From: Pseudomonadota bacterium
Lineage (GTDB): Bacteria > Bdellovibrionota > UBA1018 > CAIMNF01
Direction: 5' to 3'
DNA length: 42,551 nt
NCBI GenBank assembly: GCA_027486675.1
Contig: JAIXOQ010000023.1
Location: 1 to 42,551 of the forward strand
This document shows positions 1 to 9,266 of the stretch, piece by piece. Position numbers and translations under genes: made by a program. The first letter of the stretch is position 1; each line of letters begins with the position of its first letter. Under the pieces are notes generated by a model, which was not told the origin of the DNA, ran no database searches, and saw only the letters and a list, made by a program, of their open reading frames with translations.

Positions 1-506
1 GTTGTACTGGTCTGGGAAAGTTTCTTCGCGCGTTCTATTAAAGCGCGGGTTTCTTCATCAATCAGGATTTTGATCTCTGTATGCGTTGCTGTCACCTGAC
101 GGATGCGTTCCTGCGATGCCAGCCGCACGGCCTATGATGCATGTGTGAGCAGGATCTTTTCCACTTCACGTTTCGATTGTCCAAGGCACTCTGTGATCAG
201 TGCTGCTTTCGTTTCCTCAGTCACTTGGACTTTTGATCCACTAGGTACTGTCTTCTTAGCGCGGATGTGGCGTTGAATCATCGCGGCTGAGGTGAGTGTT
301 AACTCGCCTGATTCGAGGTGAGTTTTCACCACCGGCGTTTCCTGCATGAGTCGCACAGCTGCTACCCGTTCTGCAGCCTGGCTTTCGGAATACTTCAGTC
401 CCCGCACGACATAATCAAAGAGACTAGAATTTGCATCTACTTCGAACGCCCGCCGCAGATCCCTTAGGAAGAGTTCAAATGAACAAAGATGAAAAAAACG
501 GCTCAA
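1..506 (-). pseudogene. HNH endonuclease family gene, decayed and cut by window edge
   Basis: This is a paralogue of the intact HNH protein encoded at 19789-20733. Shared stretches include SSLFDYVVRGL, AAERV-AVRLM, LTLTSAA-IQR and ECLGQSKR-VEKIL. Translation stops at a TAG at about 130-132, just after HAS, where the intact copy continues with Glu. The same frame stays open below the stop and still matches the paralogue (ERIRQV, then EIKILIDEET, then RAKKLSQT). At the upstream end the frame is lost near 470-500: the intact copy has LSHLGEVDKRRA, whereas this copy keeps only the final RRA and the preceding frame differs, which suggests a frameshift. The HNH motif itself would lie left of base 1. 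Nonsense codon plus lost N-terminus argue for a pseudogene. Confidence 0.8.
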
Positions 507-621
507 GCCTCAGCGCGAAGCGTCCACAGCTGTATTAAGGGCTCATGAAAGAAAACGGACTACCTGATGTCGAGTTAAAAAATCTGCAGTTTCGGTTACG
601 CGTCAAGCAGGAAAAATGAAA

Positions 622-1506
622 CTACCGCGATCGAACTTTCTTCCGCCGCATCAGCCTGCCCCCATACATATTGATGAATAACCCTGTGACGACTAAGCAT
701 GCCGCTAATACTTTCCAATCCGACATCACTTCGCCTAAAAACACCGCTGAACTTAAGAACCCAAACACAGGCACGAGTAATGTGAACGGCGCCACCATCG
801 AAGCTGGATAGCGATTGAGCAACCATCCCCACAGCGAAAAACCCAAATGGGTAGAGACATAGACAATGTACGCCAAAGCAAAAAGTGTTGTCGCATGTAT
901 GCCACTCAGACCCGTCTGAAATGATTCCGCTCCTTCAACAAGCCACGCATAGATCAATAGAAACGGCAGAGCCACAAGGCCTCCCCACACCACAACACTC
1001 AGCGGCTTCACTGTGCCCATGCTTTTGGCCACGATCGTGCCACTCGCCCAAGAAAGTGCCGCGCAAAGGAGCAGCCCTAGCCCTAAGGGGCTGACGTCTT
1101 GATCATTGTGAAGTCCGACGATGGCGATTCCCGAGAATGCAATCACGGCACCTAAGATTCGCTCACGAGTTGGTTTTTCTTTCAGGAGCAAAGCCGACAT
1201 CGCGATCGTAAAAAATACCTGAATCTGAAGCACCATGGACGCAAGCCCTGCCGACATCCCGTAGCGCATTCCTGAAAACATGAAAGCAAACTGGAGGGCA
1301 AACATAGCAATCCCATAACCGAAGAGGGACTTCAGTTTCGCTTTCGGCCTTGGGATAAAAAGAACAGCCGGAAACACGACAAACAAAAAACGCAACGCGA
1401 CAAGGGTGATCGGAGGAAAATCGATGAGCGCAAGTTTGATAAAAATGAAGTTAATGCCCCAAATGGCGGCAACCAGAATTCCAATTAAAACATGACGCAA
1501 AGGCAT
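622..1506 (-). CDS. eamA: EamA-family drug/metabolite exporter
   Basis: This is an inner-membrane transporter of the DMT superfamily, 294 residues with about ten hydrophobic segments in two EamA repeats. The sequence tracks the E. coli O-acetylserine/cysteine exporter EamA closely in several places: WGxNFxxIK near residues 16-24, LRFxxVxFPAxxF near 38-50, and AGLASxVLQxQxFFTI near 86-101. The C-terminal repeat ends in RYPASMVAPFTLLVPVFGFLSS and a short basic tail. An amino-acid metabolite efflux role is therefore likely, although substrate cannot be read from sequence. It lies on the minus strand and is a separate unit from the ATPase upstream (24-base gap). Start ATG at 1506. Confidence 0.85.
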   Translation of the reverse strand: MPLRHVLIGILVAAIWGINFIFIKLALIDFPPITLVALRFLFVVFPAVLFIPRPKAKLKSLFGYGIAMFALQFAFMFSGMRYGMSAGLASMVLQIQVFFTIAMSALLLKEKPTRERILGAVIAFSGIAIVGLHNDQDVSPLGLGLLLCAALSWASGTIVAKSMGTVKPLSVVVWGGLVALPFLLIYAWLVEGAESFQTGLSGIHATTLFALAYIVYVSTHLGFSLWGWLLNRYPASMVAPFTLLVPVFGFLSSAVFLGEVMSDWKVLAACLVVTGLFINMYGGRLMRRKKVRSR

Positions 1507-1530
1507 TTCTGTAAGCTCCGAATTCGGGTG

Positions 1531-2646
1531 TTAAATCAGTCCAGCCAGAAACACGGAAGCGGGGGCAACCCGAATTCCTTCTGGAGATGTGTAATCTTTC
1601 TTTCCGCGCAAATGAACCTGCCAAAGATTGCAGCCAGGATACTTTGAATGAAAGTAATGCAGACTGGAGCTGATTGGCGCATCACCTAACTTCACTTCCA
1701 TAGCCAAAATGGGCTTTGTCTTTTCAACAACGACAAAATCGACCTCTCTTCCATCAATATCTCTGAAATACCGGAGCTCAATCTCTCTTCCCTCCGTGTC
1801 TTCAAGAAATTGAACCCACTTGAATAGATGATTTGCGACAAGATTCTCGAATCTTGGGCCTTCATCCTCAATCAAATTCCAATCCAGGTGGTAATGCTTT
1901 TGCTCTTTCTTAACGGCTCTCATTTTTGGAGAACCAAACGGTGGGATTCTAAAGATGGAATAAACTTTCTCTAAAACGTCTAACCACCTTGCGACACTTT
2001 TATGCGCAACCTGCAGATCCTCTCTCAGTGAATTGATGGACAGCGGGGCACCCACTCTTTGCGGTAGTGCATTCATGAGTAGCTCTACTTTGGTGAGATC
2101 CTGCAGATTTTCTAACGACGAGATGTCCTCCCTAACCAATCTTCGTTTGTACTCAAGTGACCAGCGGTTTGCCTGCTTCTGGGAACCCTCAAAGAACGGC
2201 TCAGGAAAGGCACTCAGTTGAAACAGGGACTCCAGATCTCTTTGATTCGCTTTTAGGCCAAGCTCGGCAAAAGATAGAGGGTGTAGACGTAAAAAATGAT
2301 AGCGCCCCTGGAGCGAGTCCCCTCCAAAGCGGTAGAGATCAAGCTTAGCGCTCCCGGTGACCAATATTCTTTGGGTCGATTTCTTCTTATCGTAGATTCC
2401 TTTTAAAAAATTTCTCCACAACCGGAACTTGTGAATTTCATCAAAAACCCATAGGTCAGAGTTTGGAAACTGTTGCTTTAAAATAAGCTCACGATCATCA
2501 GAGGCGTCCCAATTGAGATAGCCTTCGCTGCCCCCCAAGATTTTCTTAGAAAGATTCGTCTTTCCAGACTGCCTAGGGCCCGCCAGAAAAACCATTTTTC
2601 GCATCAAGTCAGATCGCACTTGTGCTTCCAAGTAACGCTTAAGCAT
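1531..2646 (-). CDS. DUF4143-type AAA ATPase with nuclease-like C-terminal domain
   Basis: A 371-residue protein of the widespread AAA plus DUF4143 architecture. The Walker A motif GPRQSGKT is at about residues 23-30, Walker B LWVFDE at 65-70 and a sensor-like ILVTGSAKLD near 94-103. The C-terminal part carries a PD-(D/E)xK-like pattern: an aspartate in REVDFVVVE and MEVKLG about 15 residues later. Members of this family are very common in accessory gene content and their physiological role is mostly unknown. ATP binding is well supported; nuclease activity is only suggested by the motif. It stands alone on the minus strand. Confidence 0.8.
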   Translation of the reverse strand: MLKRYLEAQVRSDLMRKMVFLAGPRQSGKTNLSKKILGGSEGYLNWDASDDRELILKQQFPNSDLWVFDEIHKFRLWRNFLKGIYDKKKSTQRILVTGSAKLDLYRFGGDSLQGRYHFLRLHPLSFAELGLKANQRDLESLFQLSAFPEPFFEGSQKQANRWSLEYKRRLVREDISSLENLQDLTKVELLMNALPQRVGAPLSINSLREDLQVAHKSVARWLDVLEKVYSIFRIPPFGSPKMRAVKKEQKHYHLDWNLIEDEGPRFENLVANHLFKWVQFLEDTEGREIELRYFRDIDGREVDFVVVEKTKPILAMEVKLGDAPISSSLHYFHSKYPGCNLWQVHLRGKKDYTSPEGIRVAPASVFLAGLI

Positions 2647-2760
2647 GAAGCGAGTTTACGGGAAATTTTGACCTATGTCTAAATCAATCGCGAGTTTTTT
2701 CGCCTGCTGGTGAAATTACCCGGACCTACCCAATTCAACACACTGGGCTCTGGTGCAAGC

Positions 2761-3243
2761 CTACTCAAGGGACTGAATCGTTTTGACAAAGATCTCCAAG
2801 TACTCAAACGCGGGTGAAGTGTCCTCACAGCACCCTGGCCCAGCGGCTCTTGTGGTTAGTCTTGCTTGACCTTCAATTTCAACATCGCCCATCAATGTTC
2901 GCTTTACATCGATTGCCGCAGCAAGCTTGACTTCAGGGTCCTCCAGAGAAGTATACACCCTATGATATCTCCGGCCGGGTGCACGGGGCAGAATAGTGAT
3001 CTGATCGCTGTCAAAGCTATAAGTTCTGACGGGCCGATCGTCTGTCGCTGGCAGAGTCACTGTGATTTTTGACCAATGCAAACGGCCGCTCATCGCGCCG
3101 TCCTGACCAATCACCTTAAATTGCGTATTCAAAGTCACAGAGTAATCCGGCACATCGGTGACGGCCTGAAATTCCCACACATAGGTATCCGAAAGGCAGC
3201 CGAGAAGAGGCATCAAAATGAACAACAAAACGATAAACCGCAT
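2761..3243 (-). CDS. Hypothetical lipoprotein
   Basis: A 160-residue protein with a short hydrophobic signal sequence and a lipobox LLGC near residues 13-16, so probably a lipid-anchored envelope protein. The mature part is rich in beta-type sequence, has two consecutive cysteines (GCCED) near residue 138 and no family I recognise. It is transcribed divergently from the photolyase-family gene at 3372, with a 128-base intergenic region shared by both. Start ATG at 3243, with the lipobox at a normal distance from it. Confidence 0.7.
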   Translation of the reverse strand: MRFIVLLFILMPLLGCLSDTYVWEFQAVTDVPDYSVTLNTQFKVIGQDGAMSGRLHWSKITVTLPATDDRPVRTYSFDSDQITILPRAPGRRYHRVYTSLEDPEVKLAAAIDVKRTLMGDVEIEGQARLTTRAAGPGCCEDTSPAFEYLEIFVKTIQSLE

Positions 3244-3371
3244 GGGCTGGAATCATCCATTTACAGTGTGTTTTTGTCAACTATTAAAAACTGTGATTAT
3301 CAACTCTTACGCTCGATGAATCCGGACCAGCGAGAACTCCGCCTGGGCAATTTTCGGGTAACCTAGGCCCT

Positions 3372-4889
3372 GTGAATATCGTCTGGCTGAAACGGGACCT
3401 TCGGGCAAGAGACAACGCTGCATTGAAGGCCGCAATTCAATCCGGCCCGACCGTAGCATTGTATGTCGTAGAACCAGAATGGATGGCGTCGTCAGAATTT
3501 AGCTTCAATCACTTGCGGTTTGTCGGCGAAACGCTGAATGAACTGAGGAAAGACCTGCATGACCTTGGCATTCCTTTAGTGCTGCGGCATGGAAGCATTC
3601 CAGAAGTCTTTCAACATCTGCACGATCATCACCCCATCCAGTCCATCTATTCGCATGAAGAAACCGGTTTGTTGTGGAGCTTTGATCGCGACAAAAGGGT
3701 GATCGAATGGTGCCGCATGCGATCCATACCTTGGCATGAGTTTCGTCAGTTTGGAGTAGTCAGGCGGCTCAAGAATCGGGACCACTGGTTAAACGAGCGA
3801 AACAGGATCGTCGACCGAAAAACCATTCCAACCCTCGCTCAATCTTGGACATCATCGCCGTGGAATTCTAATGTTCCAAGTCTGCTTGACCTAATCCCAA
3901 AAGACGCCACGTTGTTTGCGCGACCCCAGGGCGGCGGCCGAACGCAGGCCGATGCCGTCGTTGATTCTTTTTTTGATTCGCGCGGCTTGCAGTACTTTGG
4001 ATCCATTTCTTCGCCGATCACTGCACATGAAGGCTGTTCCCGCATCAGCCCTTACTTGGCGTATGGAGTCCTATCCCTGACCGAAGTTGCAGAGCGAATC
4101 CGGAAGAAAAAATCCCAACTGTCACAGATCGAACCACCGATGCGTCGCCGCTGGGAAGGGTCGCTGAAAGCCTTTGAAAGCCGACTGTTTTGGCACTGTC
4201 ACTTCATTCAAAAGCTAGAATCGGAACCGGAAATCGAGTTTCAAAACTTCAATCGCGAATTTGACGGCATGCGTGAATCCGATTGGAATGAGGGATACTT
4301 TCAGGCTTGGTGCAGAGGGGAGACGGGATTCCCCATGATCGACGCTTGCATGAAAGCGCTGTTAGAAACGGGTTGGATCAATTTCCGAATGCGCGCAATG
4401 CTGATGAGCTTTGCGGCGTATCAACTTTGGTTGCATTGGAAAAAGCCTGCCGAATTCTTGGCGCGGCAGTTCTTAGACTTCGAACCCGGAATTCACTACA
4501 GCCAGGTGCAAATGCAATCCGGAGTCACGGGAATCAACACCGTTCGGATTTATTCTCCAATCAAGCAACAAAGGGATCAAGATCCCGACGGCATCTTTGT
4601 TCGGCGGTACCTGCCTGCATTAAGGTCAGTTTCCGACGCAGATCTTGTGGCTCCTCACCAGATGCCGCCCTTTGTCCAAGCACTATCAGGATTTCAAATT
4701 GGCCGTGACTATCCGGAACCGATTGTTGATGAAGATGCATCTTATCGTTTGGCTAAAGATCGAATTTTTGAATGGAAGAAACGCCCGCAGTTGAAGCGTC
4801 GTGCCCAAGGTGTCTTTCAAAAGCACGGGAGCCGCAAAAAATCTGCTTCGAAGCTTTCTGCCGAAAAGGCACAAAGAAGTAACCCTTAA
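3372..4889 (+). CDS. Photolyase/cryptochrome-family flavoprotein
   Basis: A 505-residue protein with the N-terminal photolyase alpha/beta antenna domain (VWLKRDLRARDN at residues 4-15) and the C-terminal FAD-binding helical domain (about 230-450). Recognisable FAD-domain motifs are AWCRGETGFPMIDACMKAL and TGWINFRMRAM near 312-343, and RIYSPIKQQRDQDPDGIFVRRYLPAL afterwards. Aligned by eye to E. coli PhrB, the middle triad Trp359 and FAD-contact Asp372 are kept (W356, D369), but Asn378 is replaced by His375 and the proximal Trp382 by Val379. The protein therefore belongs to a subfamily (FLDFEPGIHYSQ type) distinct from classical CPD photolyases. Light-driven DNA repair is plausible but unproven. 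The basic C-terminal tail is Lys/Arg rich. Start is GTG at 3372. Confidence 0.85.
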   Translation: MNIVWLKRDLRARDNAALKAAIQSGPTVALYVVEPEWMASSEFSFNHLRFVGETLNELRKDLHDLGIPLVLRHGSIPEVFQHLHDHHPIQSIYSHEETGLLWSFDRDKRVIEWCRMRSIPWHEFRQFGVVRRLKNRDHWLNERNRIVDRKTIPTLAQSWTSSPWNSNVPSLLDLIPKDATLFARPQGGGRTQADAVVDSFFDSRGLQYFGSISSPITAHEGCSRISPYLAYGVLSLTEVAERIRKKKSQLSQIEPPMRRRWEGSLKAFESRLFWHCHFIQKLESEPEIEFQNFNREFDGMRESDWNEGYFQAWCRGETGFPMIDACMKALLETGWINFRMRAMLMSFAAYQLWLHWKKPAEFLARQFLDFEPGIHYSQVQMQSGVTGINTVRIYSPIKQQRDQDPDGIFVRRYLPALRSVSDADLVAPHQMPPFVQALSGFQIGRDYPEPIVDEDASYRLAKDRIFEWKKRPQLKRRAQGVFQKHGSRKKSASKLSAEKAQRSNP

Positions 4890-4940
4890 ATCCAAAGTAC
4901 CGAAGCACTTTACTCCTACAACCGTGATTCGATTGATCAA

Positions 4941-5477
4941 CTACTTCCCCGAAGGCGCGTCTAAACCCGGGTCCTTCTCTTTCAGCCGCTCTTCCTCAAG
5001 CATCTGAATCCGGCGCCTCACGGCTGCAATCCGTCCGACCCGATACAATAAAGTCCGCTCGGCGACCCCATCAGTTTCTTTCGGCACATAGCCCTCCAGC
5101 ACATCGCGCAGGACTTCCTGCTCCCGCTTCACTAGGACACGCGTGGACGGTTTACCCTCGTAAAAGCCCTTAGAAATCGTAATTTTTAAGCGATAGCGAG
5201 CACGATTGTACGGCGCAGGATTTCCTGCAGCCTCCAATAGGTTCAGCGCATCGCGATTGTCGATCCATGCGGTCTCTATACTCCCCACTTCGCGATTGAC
5301 CGTTTCTAGCGCCGTGGTTTTTAAAACATCCAAGGTTGCTTCCCAGATCAGGGGGAACTCCGCCTGGTAAATTTTCGATATAATCTGATCAGGATCTCCA
5401 CCTACGGACTTTAAATAAGCCGACTGGCAGGAGACTAAAGTGAATAAACAAAAGAAGAAGATCGTTCGCAGCACCAT
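4941..5477 (-). CDS. Hypothetical lipoprotein with charged C-terminus
   Basis: A 178-residue protein with a signal sequence and lipobox LVSC ending at about residue 17. The mature domain has alternating hydrophobic and charged residues (YRLKITISKGFYEGKPSTRVLVKREQ), suggesting a beta sheet, and ends in an alpha-helical segment very rich in Glu, Lys and Arg (about 145-170). I do not recognise the family. It is divergent from kdsD with only 23 bases between the two start codons, so their promoters must lie inside one another's 5' ends. Its 3' end is 51 bases from the photolyase gene, convergent. Confidence 0.65.
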   Translation of the reverse strand: MVLRTIFFFCLFTLVSCQSAYLKSVGGDPDQIISKIYQAEFPLIWEATLDVLKTTALETVNREVGSIETAWIDNRDALNLLEAAGNPAPYNRARYRLKITISKGFYEGKPSTRVLVKREQEVLRDVLEGYVPKETDGVAERTLLYRVGRIAAVRRRIQMLEEERLKEKDPGLDAPSGK

Positions 5478-5500
5478 TTAAGCCTACAACAAAAGAAGGC

Positions 5501-6472
5501 ATGGCACTCCAATCTGACTTTTTAGAGGTCCTAAAAATTGAAGCATCCACAATTCTCGCGGCAGCCGAGCGCTTAAAAGCCTCGGACTTAGAGCCGATCA
5601 TGAGGCTACTCCTCGACCGATCGGAAAAGGGCGGCAAGGTCTTTTGCATTGGCATAGGCAAGTCAGGAAAGATCGCTCAAAAAATTGCCGCCACCTTAAG
5701 CTCAACCGGCACCCCAAGCTTCTTCGTGCACGCGACTGAAGCCCTCCACGGAGACTTAGGAGGTGTGACCCAGAACGATACGGTGCTCGCGTTTAGTTTT
5801 TCAGGAAATACAGAAGAGGTAATCCGCCTTCTACCCTTTTTTGCAACAAAAGCGGTGCCAGTAATTGGAATAGGCGGCAATACAAAGTCTGCGTTAGCCA
5901 AGAGCTGCACCCACTGGATCGATGCCTCAGTTGAAACAGAGGCCTGCCCGCTCAACCTTGCGCCGACTTCAAGCACCACACTGGCTCTTGCCATTGGTGA
6001 TGCGATCGCTGTGGCCCTCATGAAAGCGCGCGGCACAACGATGGAGGACTTCGCGCGGAACCACCCCTCAGGCTCTTTGGGCCGAAGACTTTCGCTCACA
6101 GTCGGTGATGTCATGAAGAGAGATGACCTCCCAATCGTGCCCGACACTGCAACTATGGCGCACGTCGTCGAAGTGAGCACACTCGCCAAGCTGGGTGCGG
6201 TGCTCGTGAGCCAAGATGGGCGACTTCTCTTGGGCCTCATCACCGATGGCGACATACGTCGAGCTCTAAAGACCGGGCCTGCATTTTTTCAACTCACAGC
6301 AAAAGAGTGCATGACCCAGTCCCCAATCACCGTGCAAGCGGGACAACTGGCCGTAGAGGCGCTTCACCTGATGGAGAACCGTCCCAGCCAACTTTCGGTG
6401 CTCCCGGTAGTGGATCAAAACACACAAATCTTGGGGGTTCTACGCATCCATGACCTTGTCCAAGCACTCTAA
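5501..6472 (+). CDS. kdsD: Arabinose-5-phosphate isomerase (KdsD/KpsF family)
   Basis: KdsD interconverts D-ribulose-5-phosphate and D-arabinose-5-phosphate, the first committed step to Kdo for LPS inner core. The 323-residue length and SIS plus tandem CBS layout are typical of the family. The SIS domain spans about residues 30-175 with GIGKSGKIAQKIAATLSSTG, FVHATEALHGDLG and SFSGNTEE. The CBS pair follows at about 200-323 (VGDVMKR, LLGLITDGDIRRAL, CMTQSPITV, ILGVLRIHDL). The presence of this enzyme implies an outer membrane with Kdo-containing LPS. It heads a compact rightward gene run; the next gene overlaps its 3' end by 23 bases. Confidence 0.93.
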   Translation: MALQSDFLEVLKIEASTILAAAERLKASDLEPIMRLLLDRSEKGGKVFCIGIGKSGKIAQKIAATLSSTGTPSFFVHATEALHGDLGGVTQNDTVLAFSFSGNTEEVIRLLPFFATKAVPVIGIGGNTKSALAKSCTHWIDASVETEACPLNLAPTSSTTLALAIGDAIAVALMKARGTTMEDFARNHPSGSLGRRLSLTVGDVMKRDDLPIVPDTATMAHVVEVSTLAKLGAVLVSQDGRLLLGLITDGDIRRALKTGPAFFQLTAKECMTQSPITVQAGQLAVEALHLMENRPSQLSVLPVVDQNTQILGVLRIHDLVQAL

Positions 6473-6764
6473 GTCACCCACTTCCGACTCCTGTCCCAAC
6501 TGTGGGCGCGCTCTTGCGATCCGACCCTCTGCGTCACAACCCATCCTTCTTCAGACTGTGTTTGCCTTAAGCTTCATCCTTTTTTTGATCTTCGCTGAGC
6601 GACTGAAGTCAGGAGTCTTTCTTTGGACCTGGTCCTCAATCCAGATCCTGCTCGGCGGTCTGCTCATTCGCGCCCGAATGCGTGCAGCATCGCGGGTTTT
6701 CCGTTGCTCCTCATGTGAACGTACCAGTACCATTAACATTCGAAAGGACACTCCCTCCGCATGA
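6450..6764 (+). CDS. Small zinc-ribbon membrane protein
   Basis: A 104-residue protein with a CPNC pair at residues 15-18, a hydrophobic stretch near 32-48 plus a second around 57-72, and a second cysteine pair CSSC near 86-89. This pattern suggests a split zinc ribbon brought together on the cytoplasmic face by two membrane segments. No named family is recognised. The start overlaps the kdsD end by 23 bases and the TGA stop overlaps the ATG of the next gene (ATGA at 6761), so it is probably translated as part of the kdsD transcript. Arg-rich loop RARMRAASR precedes the second cysteine pair. Confidence 0.6.
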   Translation: MTLSKHSKSPTSDSCPNCGRALAIRPSASQPILLQTVFALSFILFLIFAERLKSGVFLWTWSSIQILLGGLLIRARMRAASRVFRCSSCERTSTINIRKDTPSA

Positions 6765-7819
6765 AAATTTCACGCCTCACCCTAGTTGTATCTGGAGCGC
6801 TTCTGACAGGATTAGCAGTCGTAAGCTGTTCCGGAAGTGCCAAAGCAAAGTTAAATCTTCTTTTCAAAGACGGCACAAAGCCAGGCGTAGCAGCCTCAGT
6901 CGGAGGCGAAGAAGTCTTAGATGAAGCCTTAGTCGGCGATGCTACGTTCGAGCTCTACGAAGCTGAAAAACGCATTTATGAAATCAAGCGCGGCCAACTT
7001 GAAAAGATCCTTCAAGAAAAGCTGATCGGCGCTGAAGCGAAAAAAGCCGGTATGGAATTCAAAGAGTACGTCGAGAAAAAAGTACTCAAAGGGGACCCAA
7101 AAATTTCAGCCGATGAAATTAAGAAGTTTGCTAAAGCGCGCGGAGTTCCCGATTCGAGCATGAACGATCAGCTGAAAGAGCGTATTGCGAACTTTCTAAA
7201 AGACCGCAAGAAAGACGAAACAGTACAAAGCTACCTCGCTGGCCTGACCAAAAACTCACCGATCGAAGTCTACTTCAAGAAGCCAGTGTTGAATGTGAAG
7301 GTGGATTCCGAAGGTTCTCCGATGTCCGGCTCCGCCGATGCAAAGGTGACTGTCTATGAGTTCTCAGACTTTCAATGCCCATTCTGCTCCAAGGGCGCAG
7401 AGGTCGTGGATCAGTTGAAGAAAAAGTACGGCAGCAAGATCAACGTGGTCTTCAAGCACACACCACTCCCAATGCACCCAGAAGCGAAACCCGCCTCCCA
7501 AATGTCGATGTGTGTTCTTGAGCAAGGGAAAGACAAGTTCTGGAAATTCCACACTATTGCATTCGAGAAGCAAAAAGATGGTTTCAGCACTGAAAATCTC
7601 CTGAAGCTTGCGAAGGCTGCTGGTGCAAATGAAGCAAAAGCTAAAGAGTGTTTCGAAGCGAAAAAATACGAAGCATTTGTTGAAAAAGACCTCATGTCAT
7701 CTGAGCGCCTTGGAATCAAATCGACACCAACTTTCATCATCAATCGCCAAGCGATTGCTGGGGCACAAGATGTTGAAGCATTCCAAGAAATCATCGACGA
7801 AGAGTTAGCCGCGAAATAA
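6761..7819 (+). CDS. DsbA-like thioredoxin-fold lipoprotein
   Basis: A 352-residue envelope protein. Residues 1-23 form a lipoprotein signal with lipobox VVSC. A helical N-terminal half (about 60-165), very rich in Lys and Glu, resembles the SurA/peptidyl-prolyl isomerase N-terminal region. The C-terminal half is a DsbA-type thioredoxin domain with the redox motif CPFC at 206-209, preceded by YEFSDFQ, and the cis-proline region STPTFIIN near 323. The likely role is thiol-disulfide exchange in the periplasm. The fusion of a chaperone-like helical region with DsbA is common in lipoprotein DsbA relatives. The start codon overlaps the stop of the upstream gene. Confidence 0.85.
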   Translation: MKISRLTLVVSGALLTGLAVVSCSGSAKAKLNLLFKDGTKPGVAASVGGEEVLDEALVGDATFELYEAEKRIYEIKRGQLEKILQEKLIGAEAKKAGMEFKEYVEKKVLKGDPKISADEIKKFAKARGVPDSSMNDQLKERIANFLKDRKKDETVQSYLAGLTKNSPIEVYFKKPVLNVKVDSEGSPMSGSADAKVTVYEFSDFQCPFCSKGAEVVDQLKKKYGSKINVVFKHTPLPMHPEAKPASQMSMCVLEQGKDKFWKFHTIAFEKQKDGFSTENLLKLAKAAGANEAKAKECFEAKKYEAFVEKDLMSSERLGIKSTPTFIINRQAIAGAQDVEAFQEIIDEELAAK

Positions 7820-7847
7820 TTCATGAAATTCCAGGTTCTTGGTCATC

Positions 7848-9266
7848 GTGCGTAAAGCAAGTCCTCTACTCCGATCCGAGAACCTGGAAATTCTTTTTGC
7901 CTCTCCCAGCTCGCAAAAAAATACTCACTTCCAAAACGTTGTGACTGATTCAAGAAAGGCTTCCACTGGGAGTCTTTTTTTTGCCGTTCCGGGGGAAATC
8001 ACAGATGGTCATGCCTACATAGAATCAGCGTTGAGCCAAGGATCGACAGGGATCATCTATCAGGCATCCAGCATTACTGCAGACGCACTCGAAGCGATCG
8101 ATCGATCGGGTGCTTGGTCTTTGGGTGTAAAAGACTCGCTTGCGGCTCTGCGCACTTTTGCAGGCGCCTACCGGAAAGAGTTTCAAGTCCCAGTCATCGC
8201 GGTGATTGGGTCGGTTGGAAAGACTTCCACCAAAGAAATCATCGCAGCAATCCTTCATGGAAAGTTTTTATCCGTTAAAAAGACAGAAGCCTCCCAGAAT
8301 GGGTACCTTGGAATACCCATGACCCTACTCGCCTGGGAAGACGGCCTCCAAGCTGCGGTAGTGGAAATCGGTATTGATGCGATCGGCGCCATGCAAAAAC
8401 ACATAGAGCTTGTGTGCCCAACCATCACCGTCCTCACCCGGACTGGGCCCGAACATTTGCATCAGCTCAAAGATGAGGCAACCGCAACCCAGGAAGAGTG
8501 CATCGGACTCACGCAGACCTTAAGACTTGGTGGCGATGTAGTAGTAAACGGAGCGGATCCAGGCGCTCTTGCATGGTGGAACAAGACTTCCCCGTCGTTG
8601 AAACATGCCCGTCGTTACGCAGTGGGCGCTGATCCCAGCGCCGATTTTGCAGCCACGACCAATGGAAACCAAATCACCATCCGAGACCGCGAAAATAGGT
8701 CTCATACCTTTGCGCTCCCATTGCCTGGCTCACACCAAGCCTCCAATTTTTTAGCCGCCTATGCCACTGCCCGATCCTTAGGCTTGACCCACGCTGAGAT
8801 GAAAAAGGGGCTCAGCACATTTAGAGGTGCCGCTGGGCGAACCGAAATTCGTGCGTTAAAGAATGGCGGAATCCTGATTGCGGATCACTACAACTCAAAT
8901 CCAACGTCACTGAAAGCAGCCATTCTTCTTTTATCGGAAACAGCGAGTCAATCGGGCCTGCCGAGTGTTGCTGTTTTAGCGGACATGCTCGAGCTTGGAG
9001 AGAAAGAAGAATCCTACCACCGGGGCATCGCCGAAGCGCTTCAAGCGGCCCAAATCAAGCGCGTAGTTCTGACGGGGAATCGAATGAAGTGGCTTGAAGA
9101 TGAGCTCATCAAGAACAAATTCTCTGGGTTTTGCACGCATGAACCCGATCGTGCAGCGCTCCTTCATTCACTGAAGTCGGAGACCACTGGGGTGCGCGCG
9201 GTGATCCTGATCAAAGGGAGCCGCAGCATGAAACTTGAAGAAGTCCTCCCGCTCTATGAGTGCTAA
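7848..9266 (+). CDS. murF: UDP-MurNAc-tripeptide--D-Ala-D-Ala ligase
   Basis: MurF adds the D-Ala-D-Ala dipeptide to the UDP-MurNAc tripeptide in the cytoplasm, the last soluble step of peptidoglycan precursor synthesis. It has the Mur ligase three-domain layout: N-terminal UDP-binding region (VTDSRKASTGSLFFAVPG), central ATP-binding domain with GSVGKTSTKE and the GIPMTLL / VEIGIDAIGAM segments, then the C-terminal domain (DHYNSNPTSLKAAI, VLADMLELGEKE, LIKGSRSMKLEEVL). Start: GTG 7848 is preferred over in-frame TTG 7839 because the AGG at 7833-7835 is well spaced only for the GTG. Its 3' end overlaps the next gene. Confidence 0.92.
   Translation: MRKASPLLRSENLEILFASPSSQKNTHFQNVVTDSRKASTGSLFFAVPGEITDGHAYIESALSQGSTGIIYQASSITADALEAIDRSGAWSLGVKDSLAALRTFAGAYRKEFQVPVIAVIGSVGKTSTKEIIAAILHGKFLSVKKTEASQNGYLGIPMTLLAWEDGLQAAVVEIGIDAIGAMQKHIELVCPTITVLTRTGPEHLHQLKDEATATQEECIGLTQTLRLGGDVVVNGADPGALAWWNKTSPSLKHARRYAVGADPSADFAATTNGNQITIRDRENRSHTFALPLPGSHQASNFLAAYATARSLGLTHAEMKKGLSTFRGAAGRTEIRALKNGGILIADHYNSNPTSLKAAILLLSETASQSGLPSVAVLADMLELGEKEESYHRGIAEALQAAQIKRVVLTGNRMKWLEDELIKNKFSGFCTHEPDRAALLHSLKSETTGVRAVILIKGSRSMKLEEVLPLYEC

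Noticed and set aside
4307-4708. 133-codon plus-strand open frame inside the photolyase gene
   Set aside because: Overlaps the conserved FAD domain in another frame.
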